Notes: generated from the letters alone by a model not told the origin. A DNA stretch of 52,785 bases from Cytidiella melzeri (GCA_022592445.1 JABYQR010000310.1:1-52785); one strand, 5' to 3'; positions 15,016 to 26,069 are shown, counted from the stretch's first letter. Translations and numbers: made by a program.

Positions 15016-16024
15016 TTACTCGTCCATGCTTTCATCACCATCGCCTTCACTTTCTTCGACAGCATTGTCACCCTTCACTGTCGTCACTACGGTATCATCT
15101 GCACTGCCCTCAACCTCCGTTACCTCCCCCGTGCCCTTCTCCCACCAAAATCTGAGCCGGACCCTGAACTCGCCCATCTTGATCCCTACCAACTTCAAGA
15201 TCTGCGCTTGCTCCGCACTCAACGTCTCTCCCTTCTTGACCACTATGTGCTCGTTATCCAGAGTTGGCACTCCTCTCACCATCTTTGTGTGTAGGCCCAA
15301 TTTCCGTAGCTGAGGCTCCTCGTTATGTGGGAACGGTTCGGGCGGACTAGAGTGGTGTGACAAAATGGGTCCAGGAGGGATTGTGTAGGTTGAGGTGGCA
15401 ACGGAACCAGAGCGGAGGAAGGTTTGAGGGTGGAAGTCGTCGAACCATGCTGTTACTTCCGAAGGAGGTGACGATGTGAAGAGGATGCCGACTTGGCCTT
15501 TGAGGTTCTGAACCTCAAGAGTCAGTGCTGTGAATGTGTGGACGAAAGTATATAACGCACTTTTGAGATTTTGTGCAGTCCGGAGAGGTGTTCTGTCTCT
15601 ACTGATGTACCAAGGGCTTTAGCCATCACTGCTCCTCGTCCAAAGAAGATTCGTGCGGAGCTATAGGAGGATCAAACTTTGAGCAACCTTTACAGACAGT
15701 CGTGGAAGAGCGCACTCTTTCCACAGATTTCGAACGATCTTGAGGTGTTCGTTACGCATGTTTCCGACGTCGAACAACCAGCAGTAGTCGTATTTGTCTG
15801 CATTCTGTTGTACCTAGTGTTGAGCGTGAACTGAGTACTGCTAAACGTGTTTTCGTACGTGCGCGCGCCATACCTCTGAAATGAGCGCACCCTTGTGCTC
15901 TTTTGTCTTTTTCGAAACCTTGGTCAAGGATACTAATGTGCGAAATCTCATTAAGAATAAGCGTGTTCAAGGCTGTGCAAGAGAACGAGCACAGACCGAG
16001 CTTGGCGCGTTTTGACTTGGGCAT
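15016..16024 (-). CDS. MRT4: Ribosome assembly factor Mrt4
   Basis: Mrt4 is the nuclear paralogue of stalk protein P0. It holds the P0 site on pre-60S particles and is exchanged late in maturation. Exons 15997-16024, 15874-15932, 15698-15813, 15561-15660 and 15016-15507 (minus strand) give 264 residues. The start MPKSKRAK is diagnostic, followed by VSLTKVSKKTKEHK, then DYCWLFDVGNMRN, IVRNLW and FFGRGAVMAKALG of the L10 fold, and the ARG-free C-terminal GLHTKMVRGVPTLD. The protein ends in an acidic tail. The last acceptor could be 15507 or 15513; both keep the frame. It is head-to-head with the DOHH gene, 264 bp apart. Confidence 0.93.
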
Positions 16025-16288
16025 AACGAGGGGGGCAAACGAGCTTTTCGAAGGATTTGAGACACAAAGTTCGAGTGGGACGCGGTCGCAGTCTGCGTTC
16101 GAGTTGAGGTCGTTGAACTCAGAGTTGGCTCAGAGCGCGGAGAATCCAAAAATTTTGATCTCAAATCGGGAGTTCCATAATCTTGATCCGGTGCACAATC
16201 TCATCTTTTAACCTAATTACCCTAAAACATTTCCATCACCTCCTTGCCTACGGACTACCACCATCTCTCCTTCCCTATATTATATAGC

Positions 16289-17610
16289 ATGGCGGTCGAT
16301 ACACTTCAAGTCGCCCCAGAAACACTCGCATCGCTCGAGGCAATCCTCCTTAACACCTCTGGTACCGTGCCTCTGCACAAACGTTTCCGTGCGCTGTTCA
16401 CGTTGAAAGCGTTGAAGAATGACGTCGCCGTTAGCATCATATCAAAAGGTATGTAGAACGTAGACTTGCGACTACGCTGAAAGTCTCTGATAAGATGAAA
16501 CAATGCGCGCAGGGTTTGTGGATGAGAGTGCTTTGCTCAAGCACGAGCTTGCCTACTGCCTCGGGCAGATAAAACGTATCTCTGCACTACCCGTCCTCGA
16601 GTCAGTATTGTGCAACGAAAACGAAGATGCCATGGTCAGACATGAGGTGCGTGCTTCGATTCCTTGAAGACAGGGCCAGAGCTCATCTCGAACTGGGTTG
16701 CTTCGACCTTTGCAGGCAGCGGAAGCTATGGGTGCAATCTCCGCTACTGTATCAATACCAGTCCTCCGCCAGTTCGCCTCAGATCGCAACAGAGACGTAA
16801 GAGAGACTTGCGAAATAGCCTTAGCGAAAATTGAGTGGGATAACTCAACAGAGGGCAAGGCGCATCGGCGTCAGGAGGAGGAGAAGGCTGCTCAAGGGAC
16901 GCAGTACGTTCTCAGCTACATAATAAATTTTGGCTCACTTGCAAATTGCATTGCTAGAACATATACTTCAATAGACCCCGCACCTCCTACCTCAGGTCTT
17001 CTTTCGAGCAAGCCAGCAACTAGCTATATTGCTGCTGAAAGCATCTCCGACCTTCGTGCAAAACTACTCGATCAGAAGCTTCCCCTCTTTGAGAGGTACA
17101 GGGCGATGTTCGCGCTGCGAAATATAGGTACGGAGCAGGCAATAGACGCGTTAGCATCTGGGTTTTCTGACGACAGCGCGCTGTTCAAGTACGTTTCCAA
17201 TTGTCCAGCTTCGTGTGTTCGTCATATTTTTGACCGTGTATTCACAGACACGAGATCGCCTTCGTCTTTGGCCAACTCCTCCACCCTCATTCCATCCCAG
17301 CCCTTGTTCAAGTCCTTGAAGACAAATCTGAATCAGACATGGTCAGACATGAGGCAGCCGAAGCCCTCGGTGGGATCGCGACACCGGATGTCTTTCAGCA
17401 CTTGAAGGAATGGGCAATGAGGGAAGATGCGCCGAGAGTCGTGCGGGAAAGCTGCGAGGTTGCATTGGACATGTATGAGGTGAGTGTCTCCCGGCAGACG
17501 GGCAATGTGTATGACCGACGTGTTTATTTTCATAGTACGAAAACTCTGGAGAGTTCCAATATGCTAATGGGCTGGAGGCTTCATCTGCTTCAATCGATGT
17601 AAGTGCCTGA
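16289..17610 (+). CDS. LIA1: Deoxyhypusine hydroxylase (DOHH)
   Basis: This enzyme hydroxylates deoxyhypusine in eIF5A, the second step of hypusine formation, using a di-iron centre in a HEAT-repeat dyad. Exons 16289-16448, 16513-16646, 16716-16903, 16958-17188, 17248-17479 and 17536-17610 give 339 residues. Four His-Glu iron-ligand motifs are visible, two per half: [26 protein letters not shown] and [10 protein letters not shown]. The two halves are internal repeats joined by a variable linker around residues 160-185. Length and motif number fit the family exactly. Confidence 0.96.
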
Positions 17611-17730
17611 GCACACTGTTTTCGCTCGCTGCGGCTGTGTTTTATGAAGCGTCCAGCTTTTCGGGGATGGATGTACTTGATTCTTTGTGTATCCATAATT
17701 CAATATAGCATTACATGGTTCCAAAGATGG

Positions 17731-18169
17731 CTATACACTGACAGCGACGAAAACATAATCAACGACCTCAGAACACGTCTGCATTCCTCCAGCACTGTAC
17801 GGCTGAAGCTGACCACGTGCTATCGTAATAGCAAACCTCTGTAAAGCATCCTTTTCCTCAACCTGCATATCCAGGAGTCCCTGCTTGGTCAATGTCGCGT
17901 CATCCTGCCATCCTCGGCACTCATCCTGAAGCACTTTTAAGTTGAGCATCGCCATCAAAAAATACCGGTACAGAAATACGAGCAACAGTGATGCTGGATA
18001 CTGTTTTGCAACATCTGTCCATTTTGCAACGCGAGTCCTACGACAGTACTTGAGTACCGAAGTGGCGGCACCAGTGAGAGAAGACAGAGGCAATTGTGCC
18101 TGAGTATCGGCGTTAAGCTGCGACCTCTGATCTAGATCTCGTTCTCCCCTGTAACTCTCCTACCAACAT
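17731..18169 (-). CDS. Small hypothetical protein, divergent from MED4
   Basis: I do not recognise it. The main frame (17731-18099) lacks an upstream in-frame ATG. A two-codon first exon at 18164-18169 with a 64-nt GT-AG intron gives MLAQLPLSSLTG and about 124 residues. The protein has a hydrophobic helix (ASLLLVFLYRYFLMAMLNLK) and a helical mid-part. The start lies only 68 bp from the MED4 start on the other strand, so a shared promoter is likely if the gene is real. A further short intron near GLLDMQ is possible. Confidence 0.4.
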
Positions 18170-18237
18170 GGTTTCTACATGAACGAGCACTTGTACCGCA
18201 ACCGTAAGCGTCGAATGCGTGTGCATAGCCAGACACG

Positions 18238-19173
18238 ATGTCCTCAAGCCAATCTGTGTCTACTCAATCGGGGCCATCGTCGTACCCTTCGACGCTCGGG
18301 TTTCCTCTGACCACCAACCATGGCAGCCATCTCCCACTCTCGCCACCATCGACTTCAGAGCCAATGACCAACATCCTCATTGCACCACTACAAGATCTCC
18401 AAGCACTCACACAAACCCTATTTCACTCCCTCTCTCCCACCCAAGCACGTCCACCACCTGTTCCGCCTTTGCAAGCATTCTTGGAGGTGGATGCACGTTT
18501 AGCGGAGGCGGTAAAACTCGCGAGGGTGCACCAAATACGACAGAGGCGGATAGAGCGACTGAAGGACGAGGTAATAAAGTTGGAGGAGGGTTGGCGAGAG
18601 AGTGTGAGGGAGCTGATGGAGGGTAAAATGCTACTCGAGGGTATGTTGGCAGAGGGAGAAGAGAGGGTGAAGGCCATCGAGGAAGCAAAAGCTGGTGCGT
18701 TTGAACCCACGCCTTACTTTCGATCATTATCTCTTGCTTTCTTCGTGCGGCTGACAATGCGGCTGCTGCGTATGTTAGCATCGATACCCTATCCTGAGCT
18801 CCTGGCGTACGCGCAGAGTCTTTCTGCGTTCACGTCAGCCCCGCCAAATATGCCCGACCTCACGCTTCCCGGCCAGCCGCCCCCGCCGCTGTTCTTCCCT
18901 CCGTTCCCGAACGAAGAGAAGATGCGCAGGGGGCGGATGAATGCCGAGGCCCCCTTGGCGTTGCTAGGAGAGACACATTCGGTTGGAAAAGGTGCATGTT
19001 TTCTTTGTGCTGTTGTTGCAGAGATGTTCACCTTGACTTTAGCACCCATGATATCTCCGAGATCTGTTGAACTACCGTCGCATATGCCTGAGGCGAATCC
19101 GTACAGGCCGGACCATAGGATGGCGGAGCAACAGGTGTTCGATCTAGACCTTGACCTCAACCCCGATCTGTAG
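18238..19173 (+). CDS. MED4: Mediator complex subunit 4
   Basis: Med4 sits in the middle module of Mediator, bridging activators and RNA polymerase II. The preferred model is 18238-18694, 18779-18991 and 19043-19173 (266 residues). Both introns are multiples of three without stops, so an unspliced frame of 311 residues is also open. The spliced form gives the better family match. The Med4 core includes a long helix (ARLAEAVKLARVHQIRQRRI through EEGWRESVRELMEGKMLLE), then IPYPELLAYAQSLSAFTSAPP, the characteristic Med4 motif. The N-terminus is Ser/Pro-rich and the tail ends in alternating Asp-Leu. Confidence 0.85.
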   Translation: MSSSQSVSTQSGPSSYPSTLGFPLTTNHGSHLPLSPPSTSEPMTNILIAPLQDLQALTQTLFHSLSPTQARPPPVPPLQAFLEVDARLAEAVKLARVHQIRQRRIERLKDEVIKLEEGWRESVRELMEGKMLLEGMLAEGEERVKAIEEAKAGAFEPTPYFRSLSLAFFVRLTMRLLRMLASIPYPELLAYAQSLSAFTSAPPNMPDLTLPGQPPPPLFFPPFPNEEKMRRGRMNAEAPLALLGETHSVGKGACFLCAVVAEMFTLTLAPMISPRSVELPSHMPEANPYRPDHRMAEQQVFDLDLDLNPDL

Positions 19174-19733
19174 GGCGCGTCCTCCAAGACAAATGTGCTA
19201 CCTCAACGAACAACAGAGGTTACGCGTTGTGTGACGAAGCCAGACCAGCTCGCTTCTCACCGCGTCTCTCAACATAGATCACAGACGATGCCGCGGTCAC
19301 TGTGACGGTGCCAAATGTTTGGGACTACTCTGCGGTCTCTATGGCGGAAGCCTTTGCTTACTGCTATACGCCTTAGGTGGGTAAGTACCTATAACGGTGG
19401 ACAATATCACAGCGTAGCTTCCTACGTATCTTAGCACATTTATTCCACAAATATCAATGACCAGTGCGGTTGGAACGATGATGATAATGGTCCAGCGCAA
19501 TATATTTGGTGGCTGTTCACAGTGTGGATGCTTCATCAGTGCACAATGTTTGAATCCAGATTGGCTAACAATATAAAATCCTCAGCTGCCTTCCTGTCTT
19601 CACTCCACTCCTAACATGTAGGAAGGCAGTGTGCAGAGTATCTATGACTGAGACAACTCATGGTGAGGCCAACAAAGAAAGAGATAGCGCAGGAAGCAGG
19701 TTTTGTTCCACCTGCAAGTACAGCCTGCTTGGC
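19174..19733. other. Intergenic region before the transposon cluster
   Basis: A short minus-strand frame (19339-19536) has a hydrophobic stretch but no recognisable family and no supporting structure. Nothing else is seen. Confidence 0.4.
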
Positions 19734-19874
19734 AGACTCCTACCCAGTCGTCGTCGGTCGGATAGCAGGAGATGCTAGGTCTCGGGGATTCTTTGGTTGT
19801 GTTTTGTATTTTACCAGATTAAGAAGTTGATCAATTCTACACGTGATTCTTCTACCTTATTTCTGCTATTCCGA
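19734..19874. repeat. Diverged, truncated copy of the left terminal repeat of the adjacent element
   Basis: From CAGACTCCTACCCAGTCG the sequence follows the left TIR that starts at 19875. It matches through GGTCTCG, TTTGGTTGTGTT, ATCAATT and ACACGTG, in the same orientation but with many changes. It ends where the newer element begins, so it is probably an older relative into which the intact element inserted. Confidence 0.75.
19866..19874. repeat. Left 9-bp target site duplication (CTATTCCGA)
   Basis: CTATTCCGA directly precedes the left terminal repeat and recurs at 26070-26078, directly after the right one. Confidence 0.8.
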
Positions 19875-20142
19875 CAGACTCCTACCCAGTCGCCGTCGGT
19901 CGGGAGAGTAGAAGATATGCTGGGTCTCGAGGGTATTTGGTTGTGTTTTTTGTAGTACCATTTTAGGAGATCCATCAATTTAACACGTGCTTATTCTCCC
20001 AACCTTAATTCTACTTCCCTCCCTCCGACGACTGGCTTTTAACAAGTGTAAACAAAGATAGCCGCCTCGGCCGGCGCAGTCGGAATTATAATTAAACTCT
20101 TGGCGCCAGAGAAAAATGATAGCGCTGAAAATATTCGCAGAC
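19875..20142 (+). repeat. Left terminal inverted repeat
   Basis: It matches the reverse complement of 25802-26069. The outer 45 bases and the inner roughly 165 bases are nearly identical, while a middle stretch around 19925-19975 is diverged. It ends 56 bp before the helicase ATG, so it probably carries its promoter. Confidence 0.9.
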
Positions 20143-20197
20143 GGCTGGCATCACCAGCCAACTCTTTTTGATTAACTTGATCGACTTATCTGCTGGC

Positions 20198-23168
20198 ATG
20201 GAGCAACAGTCCGACTTCACTGGCAACGTCTCTTCCGCCGTTCTTGAAGTACCATCCATCGAAACTCTACGCACAACGTGTGAGGCTGTCTTTGGCATAC
20301 GGGCGTGTCGGTTCCAATGCCTTTTTGCTCAGGCCGTACTGGGTGGGAAGGATGTGCTTTTCGAGATAGGAACCGGAGGAGGGAAGACATTAGCGTTTTG
20401 GCTCCCTTTACTGTTCCGCCCGCATGGTATTCAAATAGTGGTCACGGCTCTGAATGTGCTAGGTGAACAGAACGTTGCCCAGCTTGCAAAGGCAGGCATC
20501 AAGGCCATCGCAATCAACGGTGAGACAGCAACCGCTGCAAACATTCAGGTGAGTATGATAACCCTCTAAAGATATCAGACTCGGAAGCTGATCTGCGGTC
20601 AGGCTATTCAGGATGGGGTGTATCGGGTCGTAATTATCAGCCCCGAACAGTTGATGAAGCACGGTGGTGGATTCGAGAAGTTGCTGCGGAGGCCGGAATT
20701 TGTCCACCGAGTGATCAGTGTTGTTTTTGACGAAGCACACTGCATCAGCACTTGGGGCTCATTCCGGCCGGAGTACAAATCAATTGAGCAGCTTCGACAT
20801 GTAGTGTTGAAAGATACACCAGTGGCTGCTGCGTCTGCTACGCTGCTGCATGCTGTCAAACAGGATGTCACATCCACTCTACATCTTCGGGGCAGTAAAC
20901 TAGTGCGCATATCTCGAAGTACAGATCGGCCGAACGTGCATTTGACGGTACGAAAAATCCAATATCCGCTCAACAGTTATCTCGACCTTGCCTTTGTTCT
21001 GCCTAGAGAACCTGGCAGCCTGCCCCCCAAATTCATTATATTTTTTGACAGTGTCGCTGAGACAGTGGGGGCAGGAAAGTTGTTGCGCAGCCGTGTTCCA
21101 GCAGAAGCCGCTGAAAAAATAATTTGGTTTCATTCCGAAATGTCTGAGACATTCAAGAGGGCCGCGGTCGAGAAGCTGAAAGTTGGCGAGCTCTGGGGGA
21201 TTTGTGCGACAGATTCATTTGGATTGGTGGGTAAATTTTGTATGCTATCTCTTTACAACGCGCTGATCTATTGAATCTTAGGGTGTCGATATCCCGGACT
21301 TCACTCTCGTAGTACAATGGAGAGCGAAATGTAGCCTGTGCACGCTGTGGCAAAGATTTGGCCGTGGCAGCCGCGGACAGGGTACGGAAGCAGTTGCAGT
21401 ATTTCTAGTGGAAGAGAAGCACTTTGATGAAGAGAAGGAAAAGATGGAGGCAAGAAAGGAGGCGAAGCGACTGAAAAACTTGAAGAAGAAGCCGGAGCGC
21501 ACTCAGTCTAGCAAGACACCCACCACGAATCCGGGCCTCACGCACACTCCCTCACATCTTGCACCTTCTACCAGTGGCGCTCAGCCTGTAGCCGTTCGTG
21601 TACTTGCTCAAATCAACGACATTGACGAAGACGACACGCTCAATGGACTCGATGACACCGCTGTGTCCGATGATGACCATGGAGACCCTACGGAGGACAC
21701 TGATCAGTTAGAAACCGACGGCGCCCGCCGCGAACGATATCAGCAAGGAAAGGCACGTACGGCTACAAAGACTGGCAGGAAGAGAGGCGAGATGGAGCTT
21801 GAAGACGCAATGGACGACTTGATCAATGCGGACAGGTGGAAAGGACTGGAGTGTAGGCGAAAACCTATTACATTGTATTTTAGCAGCGGCCCAGCTGGTG
21901 AGTTATGACTCACCTTATAGCCTTGTGACGACTGACAACCTTTCAGAGTCGGACCACCTACTCTGTGATACAACAAACACGCAAGGGTGCTTGCGTTGCG
22001 CGATCAAGACTCCGCGCATATGTTGTGATCTGCACGACGGCGCCAAAGCGCTTATTGACGCCTTGCATCCTCCCATCATTGTCGACCGACCTCCCTCCGA
22101 TCCCAAACGCTCTCGTCTCAAGGACTTCACCGCTGGACCTGCCGACATGGAACTCAAGCACAGCCTCCACCTTTGGAGAGTGTCAAAGACCGTCGATCTG
22201 TTCGGACAAGGCGGCCTTTCAAACTTTGGCCCCGGCGTCGTGATGCCGAACGATACACTTGCTCGTATCGTCGATTGCGCTCACCAAGGAAAGATTGCCG
22301 ACGAGCAGGATCTGAGGCGCGAGACCAAGTGGTGTGGGGTTGAGCAGTATGGTGGCGAGGTAATGGAGATGATCAGGCAAGTCTACCCGTCTACACGACC
22401 GCAAGCGTTCACTACGGCTGCGCTGGATGCTCGACCCCTTGCTTCAACATCTGCAGCGGAAAACACACCTACATCAAAGAAAGCCAAGACGTGCGGTGCG
22501 TGTAGGCAGACGGGACATACGCGTACGTCACAAGTTATCGACTGCCACAATCATACTGACCGTTCCTCTGCAGAGAGAAATAAAAAGTGTCCTCTCTATG
22601 CACAGACCATGCAAGCGAAAGCGCAGGCAAAGGAGAATCAGCCCCCTTGTGCGCCTTCCCTCAACAGCCTCGAGTCAACCGCGAATGTCCCAAACATCTC
22701 CCAAGCCTCCGACACCTCCAGCGTCTCCAACGTCTCCAACGCCTCCAACACCTCGTCTAGCACTAGCCGCACATACACCAACCCCCTGAACTCGTTACTG
22801 GAGTCATTCAGGACATCGACTACATGGCGCGTGATGATGGTTGCTCAATTCCAAGCCGAACGCCTGGCTCAACTCATGGCTTCCACAGACCAATCCCACT
22901 CGAGCTCACCAAGTGCGTTACCGCACGGTACGTCGTTGTGACTTTTGCATCATTGAATACCGCATGACACTATGATCATGGCCTTTTGTGTATAGCCTTT
23001 GACACTCCTTCCACGCCGCAGTCTGTACCCCTATCAGCAGCTCGCCCTCACACTCCGACCTCCATAGTTACGTCCTCGAGCAAGACCTCAGCTTCGTCGT
23101 CGATCCCTCCGTCTTCGTTATCGGCAGAATCCGGGTCTGGCGCCGCCGCGGTAGAGAACAGCTGCTGA
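20198..23168 (+). CDS. RecQ-like SF2 DNA helicase with C-terminal zinc knuckle (element-borne)
   Basis: Exons 20198-20548, 20603-21226, 21282-21897, 21947-22522, 22574-22927 and 22996-23168 give 897 residues. SF2/RecQ motifs are intact. Walker A is EIGTGGGKT (about 56-64). The DEAH box is VFDEAHCISTWGSFRPEY (about 158-175), the RecQ-type motif II with following aromatic-rich loop. SATL is motif III, ATDSFGLGVDIPD motif V, and QRFGRGSRGQG motif VI (about 349-359). A Lys/Glu-rich linker follows. Near 710 there is a zinc knuckle CGACRQTGH ending KKCPLY, created across an intron, then a Ser/Thr-rich tail. No RQC or HRDC domain was recognised. The last exon overlaps the end of the opposite gene by 121 bp. 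If the intron at 22928 is retained, the protein instead stops at 22941. Confidence 0.88.
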
Positions 23169-25713
23169 CCCTTGTCTTTCATATCCGGAATCATATGTTT
23201 ACTCTCTCGTCCTCTGACAATTTCATGCGCTTTGACATCTTGGAGGTAACGCAGCACGGCCTCAAATGTTAGAGTCATATCGGGCTCTGCATGCCTAGTC
23301 GTGAGATGGCCGAGTGCTAGGTTGCGCTCAAATGTTAGATGGAGGTCGCGGAATACTTGGATGAGTACGCTCTCATCAATGATCCGCTTCTCTGTGTAGT
23401 TCACACCAACGCCGCCATATTTCGTCTTGATCGCGATGAGTAATACATTGCCTGCTGTCACTGCGAGGACTGACCTCCGTATATAGGTTATTCAATTCCA
23501 AACACCAATCAGGTGCTCTGAAGCACCCCGGTTTACCTGAAGGATTAATAAGAATGCTGTACCGAATAGCCTTCCTACAGGTCATATCGGTGAGCCAAAC
23601 ATCTAGTGGTTCGAAGACGCTATGCTCACTTTAAGCCAGACGGGTAGTTGAAATGTACGTTTGACAGGTACTTGACCATGTGTTTAACGTACTTATGTTT
23701 TCCAGTGGCTCTGAAGATCCAAATCCAAGGTACAAAGCAGGACTCCACACGGCCAACATCGCCGTGGTTCATGGCGAAGACAATCTCCTCATAAAGGCAA
23801 AAGTACTCATGAAGCAGTAGGTTATTCTCGTACTGCCTATCGCGAACATTTGATGCCTGGCTGCGCAGATTATGAAGCTTTCCCTTGCGATCGATGCAGT
23901 TCATAGCCAAATAATTTGCGACCGCCTTCAAATAGTCGAGGGAAGGTTTTGACGCCGCAAACAGCTGCAGTGACGTATGTGCCGGGTCCCGTCTCTGTAC
24001 CTCAACCCTCCAACAATCCAGCCGGCGACAGATTCCAGCGTGCTGGATAATCTGGTGCATACGACGGAAACCTGGCTTGGACGCCACAGTCCCAGTCTCT
24101 CGGGGCCGGAGAACACTGATGTCCTTCATCAGGCAAGTGTCATCCATTCGCGCAGTTGCTGGCTGAATGAATATCTTCCACAGGGCATCAACACATGCCA
24201 TCTTCAAGTGAAATAACCCGAGAACAAACACGGCGTACTGTAGACGAAGCCACGGAGTTTGTTCGATCGACCGCCGTTCGAGAGAAGCCTCTATTTTTTC
24301 GCCGGTTCCTAGGTCGCCGTAGAACAGCACGACATGCTCGGACACGTCAATATCTGCTTTGTTTCCACCTGAATCTTCATGCGCCACTCGGGGATCACCA
24401 ACACCGACCTGACTTAGAATGTGAGTCAAGGCACTGATATTTCCCGCCACTTGTGAGTTGTTATCCATAGTTGCTCGCAGCGGAAGAATTGGTGTCTTGG
24501 CTAATGGGATTTTCTCAATAGGCTCCGGTTCACCTATCTCGGTGATATGTTGTCGGAATTCCTCAGGGCCGTAATGGCAAAGGTCATAGAGGAATTTCCA
24601 CGCGTTGAAACGGTCGCGGACGGTCATCATGTTCTCATCGACAAGTAGTGTGTCGGGATGAATGCGCATCAAGTCAATCCAGGTAGGCTTCGGTGAAATG
24701 AGATGCCGCGGTGCACGATTGTTCAATCGCGATCTTTCCCACAGATACTGCGAGCAGCGAAGGTCATCTGCGACGACACCATGCAGAAGCGGGAAGACCA
24801 TTGAAGAGGTGAAATGCTTCAATGTTTCACCCGTTCTCTCGATTGTTGGGACTGATGGTTTGAATTCAATGTCCAGATTATCGTACGCGTACGCTGCGAC
24901 GAGAGTCGCTGCTAGTCTCCGCGCATCAACGAGGATGTGTTTTCCGAGGGAATCAAGCGATCGGTAAATGGTGGGTTGCGCGATAGAAATCCCCATATGA
25001 GCCAGTGAGTCAACAAGCTTCTGAGGCGTATGTATGGCATGTAAAAATATCCCGCACATGCTTTGTAGCCAGTTCGACTTCTGATTGCGCCCTTGCATGA
25101 TTATACTGCTGACTATGACTTTTTTCTTTAGCATGCGGTCAGATCATGTAGATATGACAAGCGATACTGGATGAATACATACACTGAGAGCGGCTGCTTC
25201 TTGCCGCCTCAGCAAGTTCCTCGTGAGTCGCTTCCGCTTCTTACTAGCCTGCATGTCGCCGAGATCATTCATCGTCAGCTCGGGCAGCTCATCATCAGTT
25301 TCATCATCTTGATTGGTTCCTTTTCCACCTCTCCTTAGCATTGCATCTAACATAGCCCACAGATGCGGAGCTATTGCTCGCATCTCTCGTGCCATATCTG
25401 CCAAGTCAAACTCTTGCAGCTGATATGGCTCCGCATGTCCCGCGATGAAATGCCAGCCCGCGCTGTCAGATGCGAGAGTGCTAATCTCCTCGTCAATGAT
25501 TTCCATGGCTTTGCCTCCTATCCAGCGGTTCACGTCGTGAGAGGTTTGCGAGTTTTGCGCAAGAGCTGATAGCAGATCCGCCCTTGATGCAAGAAGATCT
25601 CGCACCAAGGGATGGTACGACGCCTCAAGAGACAACGCACTCTTCATCATTTCTGATATAGTGGTGTTGTGGGAGGAAAGTATGTGTAGAATTTCTTCAA
25701 AAAGTGCATACAT
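23048..25713 (-). CDS. DUF6589-domain protein, candidate transposase (element-borne)
   Basis: Exons 25183-25713, 23630-25125, 23475-23574 and 23048-23425 (minus strand) join in phase to 834 residues. The DUF6589 signatures, common in mushroom genomes, are clear: NQKSNWLQSMCGIFLHA with TPQKLVDSLAHMGIS, then MDNNSQVAGN, YGDLGTGEKI, and GLFHLKMACVDALW. The C-terminal block has KKAIRYSILINPSGKPG and LELNNLYTE. Asp about 398 (MDNN), Asp about 448 (YGDLG) and late acidic residues are arranged as in an RNase H-like fold, so a transposase role is plausible, but it is inference. The tail is acidic. Start at Met 25713; a codon upstream at 25734 is not ATG. A possible extra 5' exon reaching into the right TIR cannot be excluded. 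Confidence 0.8.
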
Positions 25714-25801
25714 GGTGGTTGCGTGGTCATGCAATGCAGTATCAAGGCCGCACCTGCTCCTGTAATCCGTGAGATCAGTATCTCGATATATGCAAATAAT
25801 T

Positions 25802-26069
25802 GTCTGCGAATATTTTCAGCGCTATCATTTTTCTCTGGCGCCAAGAGTTTAATTATAATTCCGACTGCACCGGCCGAGGCGGCTATCTTTGTTTACACTT
25901 GTTAAAAGCCAGTCGTCGGAGGGAGGGAAGCAGATTTAAGGTTGGGAGAATAAGCACGTGTTAAATTGATCGATTTCTAAATACAGTAAGATACACAACA
26001 CAACCAAATACTCCTCGAGACCCAGCATATTTCTGCTCTCCCGACCGACGGCGACTGGGTAGGAGTCTG
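25802..26069 (-). repeat. Right terminal inverted repeat
   Basis: Inverted copy of 19875-20142, ending GGAGTCTG. It is followed immediately by the CTATTCCGA duplication at 26070-26078. Confidence 0.9.

Larger units (their letters stand above)
19875..26069. mobile_element. Two-gene DNA transposon: RecQ-like helicase plus DUF6589 protein
   Basis: The 6,195-bp unit is bounded by 268-bp terminal inverted repeats starting CAGACTCC and by a 9-bp direct repeat, CTATTCCGA. Inside are two convergent multi-exon genes with no visible nonsense or frameshift change: a RecQ-like helicase (20198-23168) and a DUF6589 gene (23048-25713). Both starts lie just inside the repeats. Long TIRs and a 9-bp duplication are typical of Mutator-like elements, but the coding content is not that of a known MULE. 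That it is a complete element is inferred from ends plus gene content; mobility is not shown. Confidence 0.8.

Noticed and set aside
20198..23168. Reading the element as a Helitron because it encodes a helicase
   Set aside because: Helitrons encode a Rep domain and a Pif1-type SF1 helicase, lack TIRs and make no target duplication. This unit has a RecQ-type SF2 helicase, long TIRs and a 9-bp duplication.
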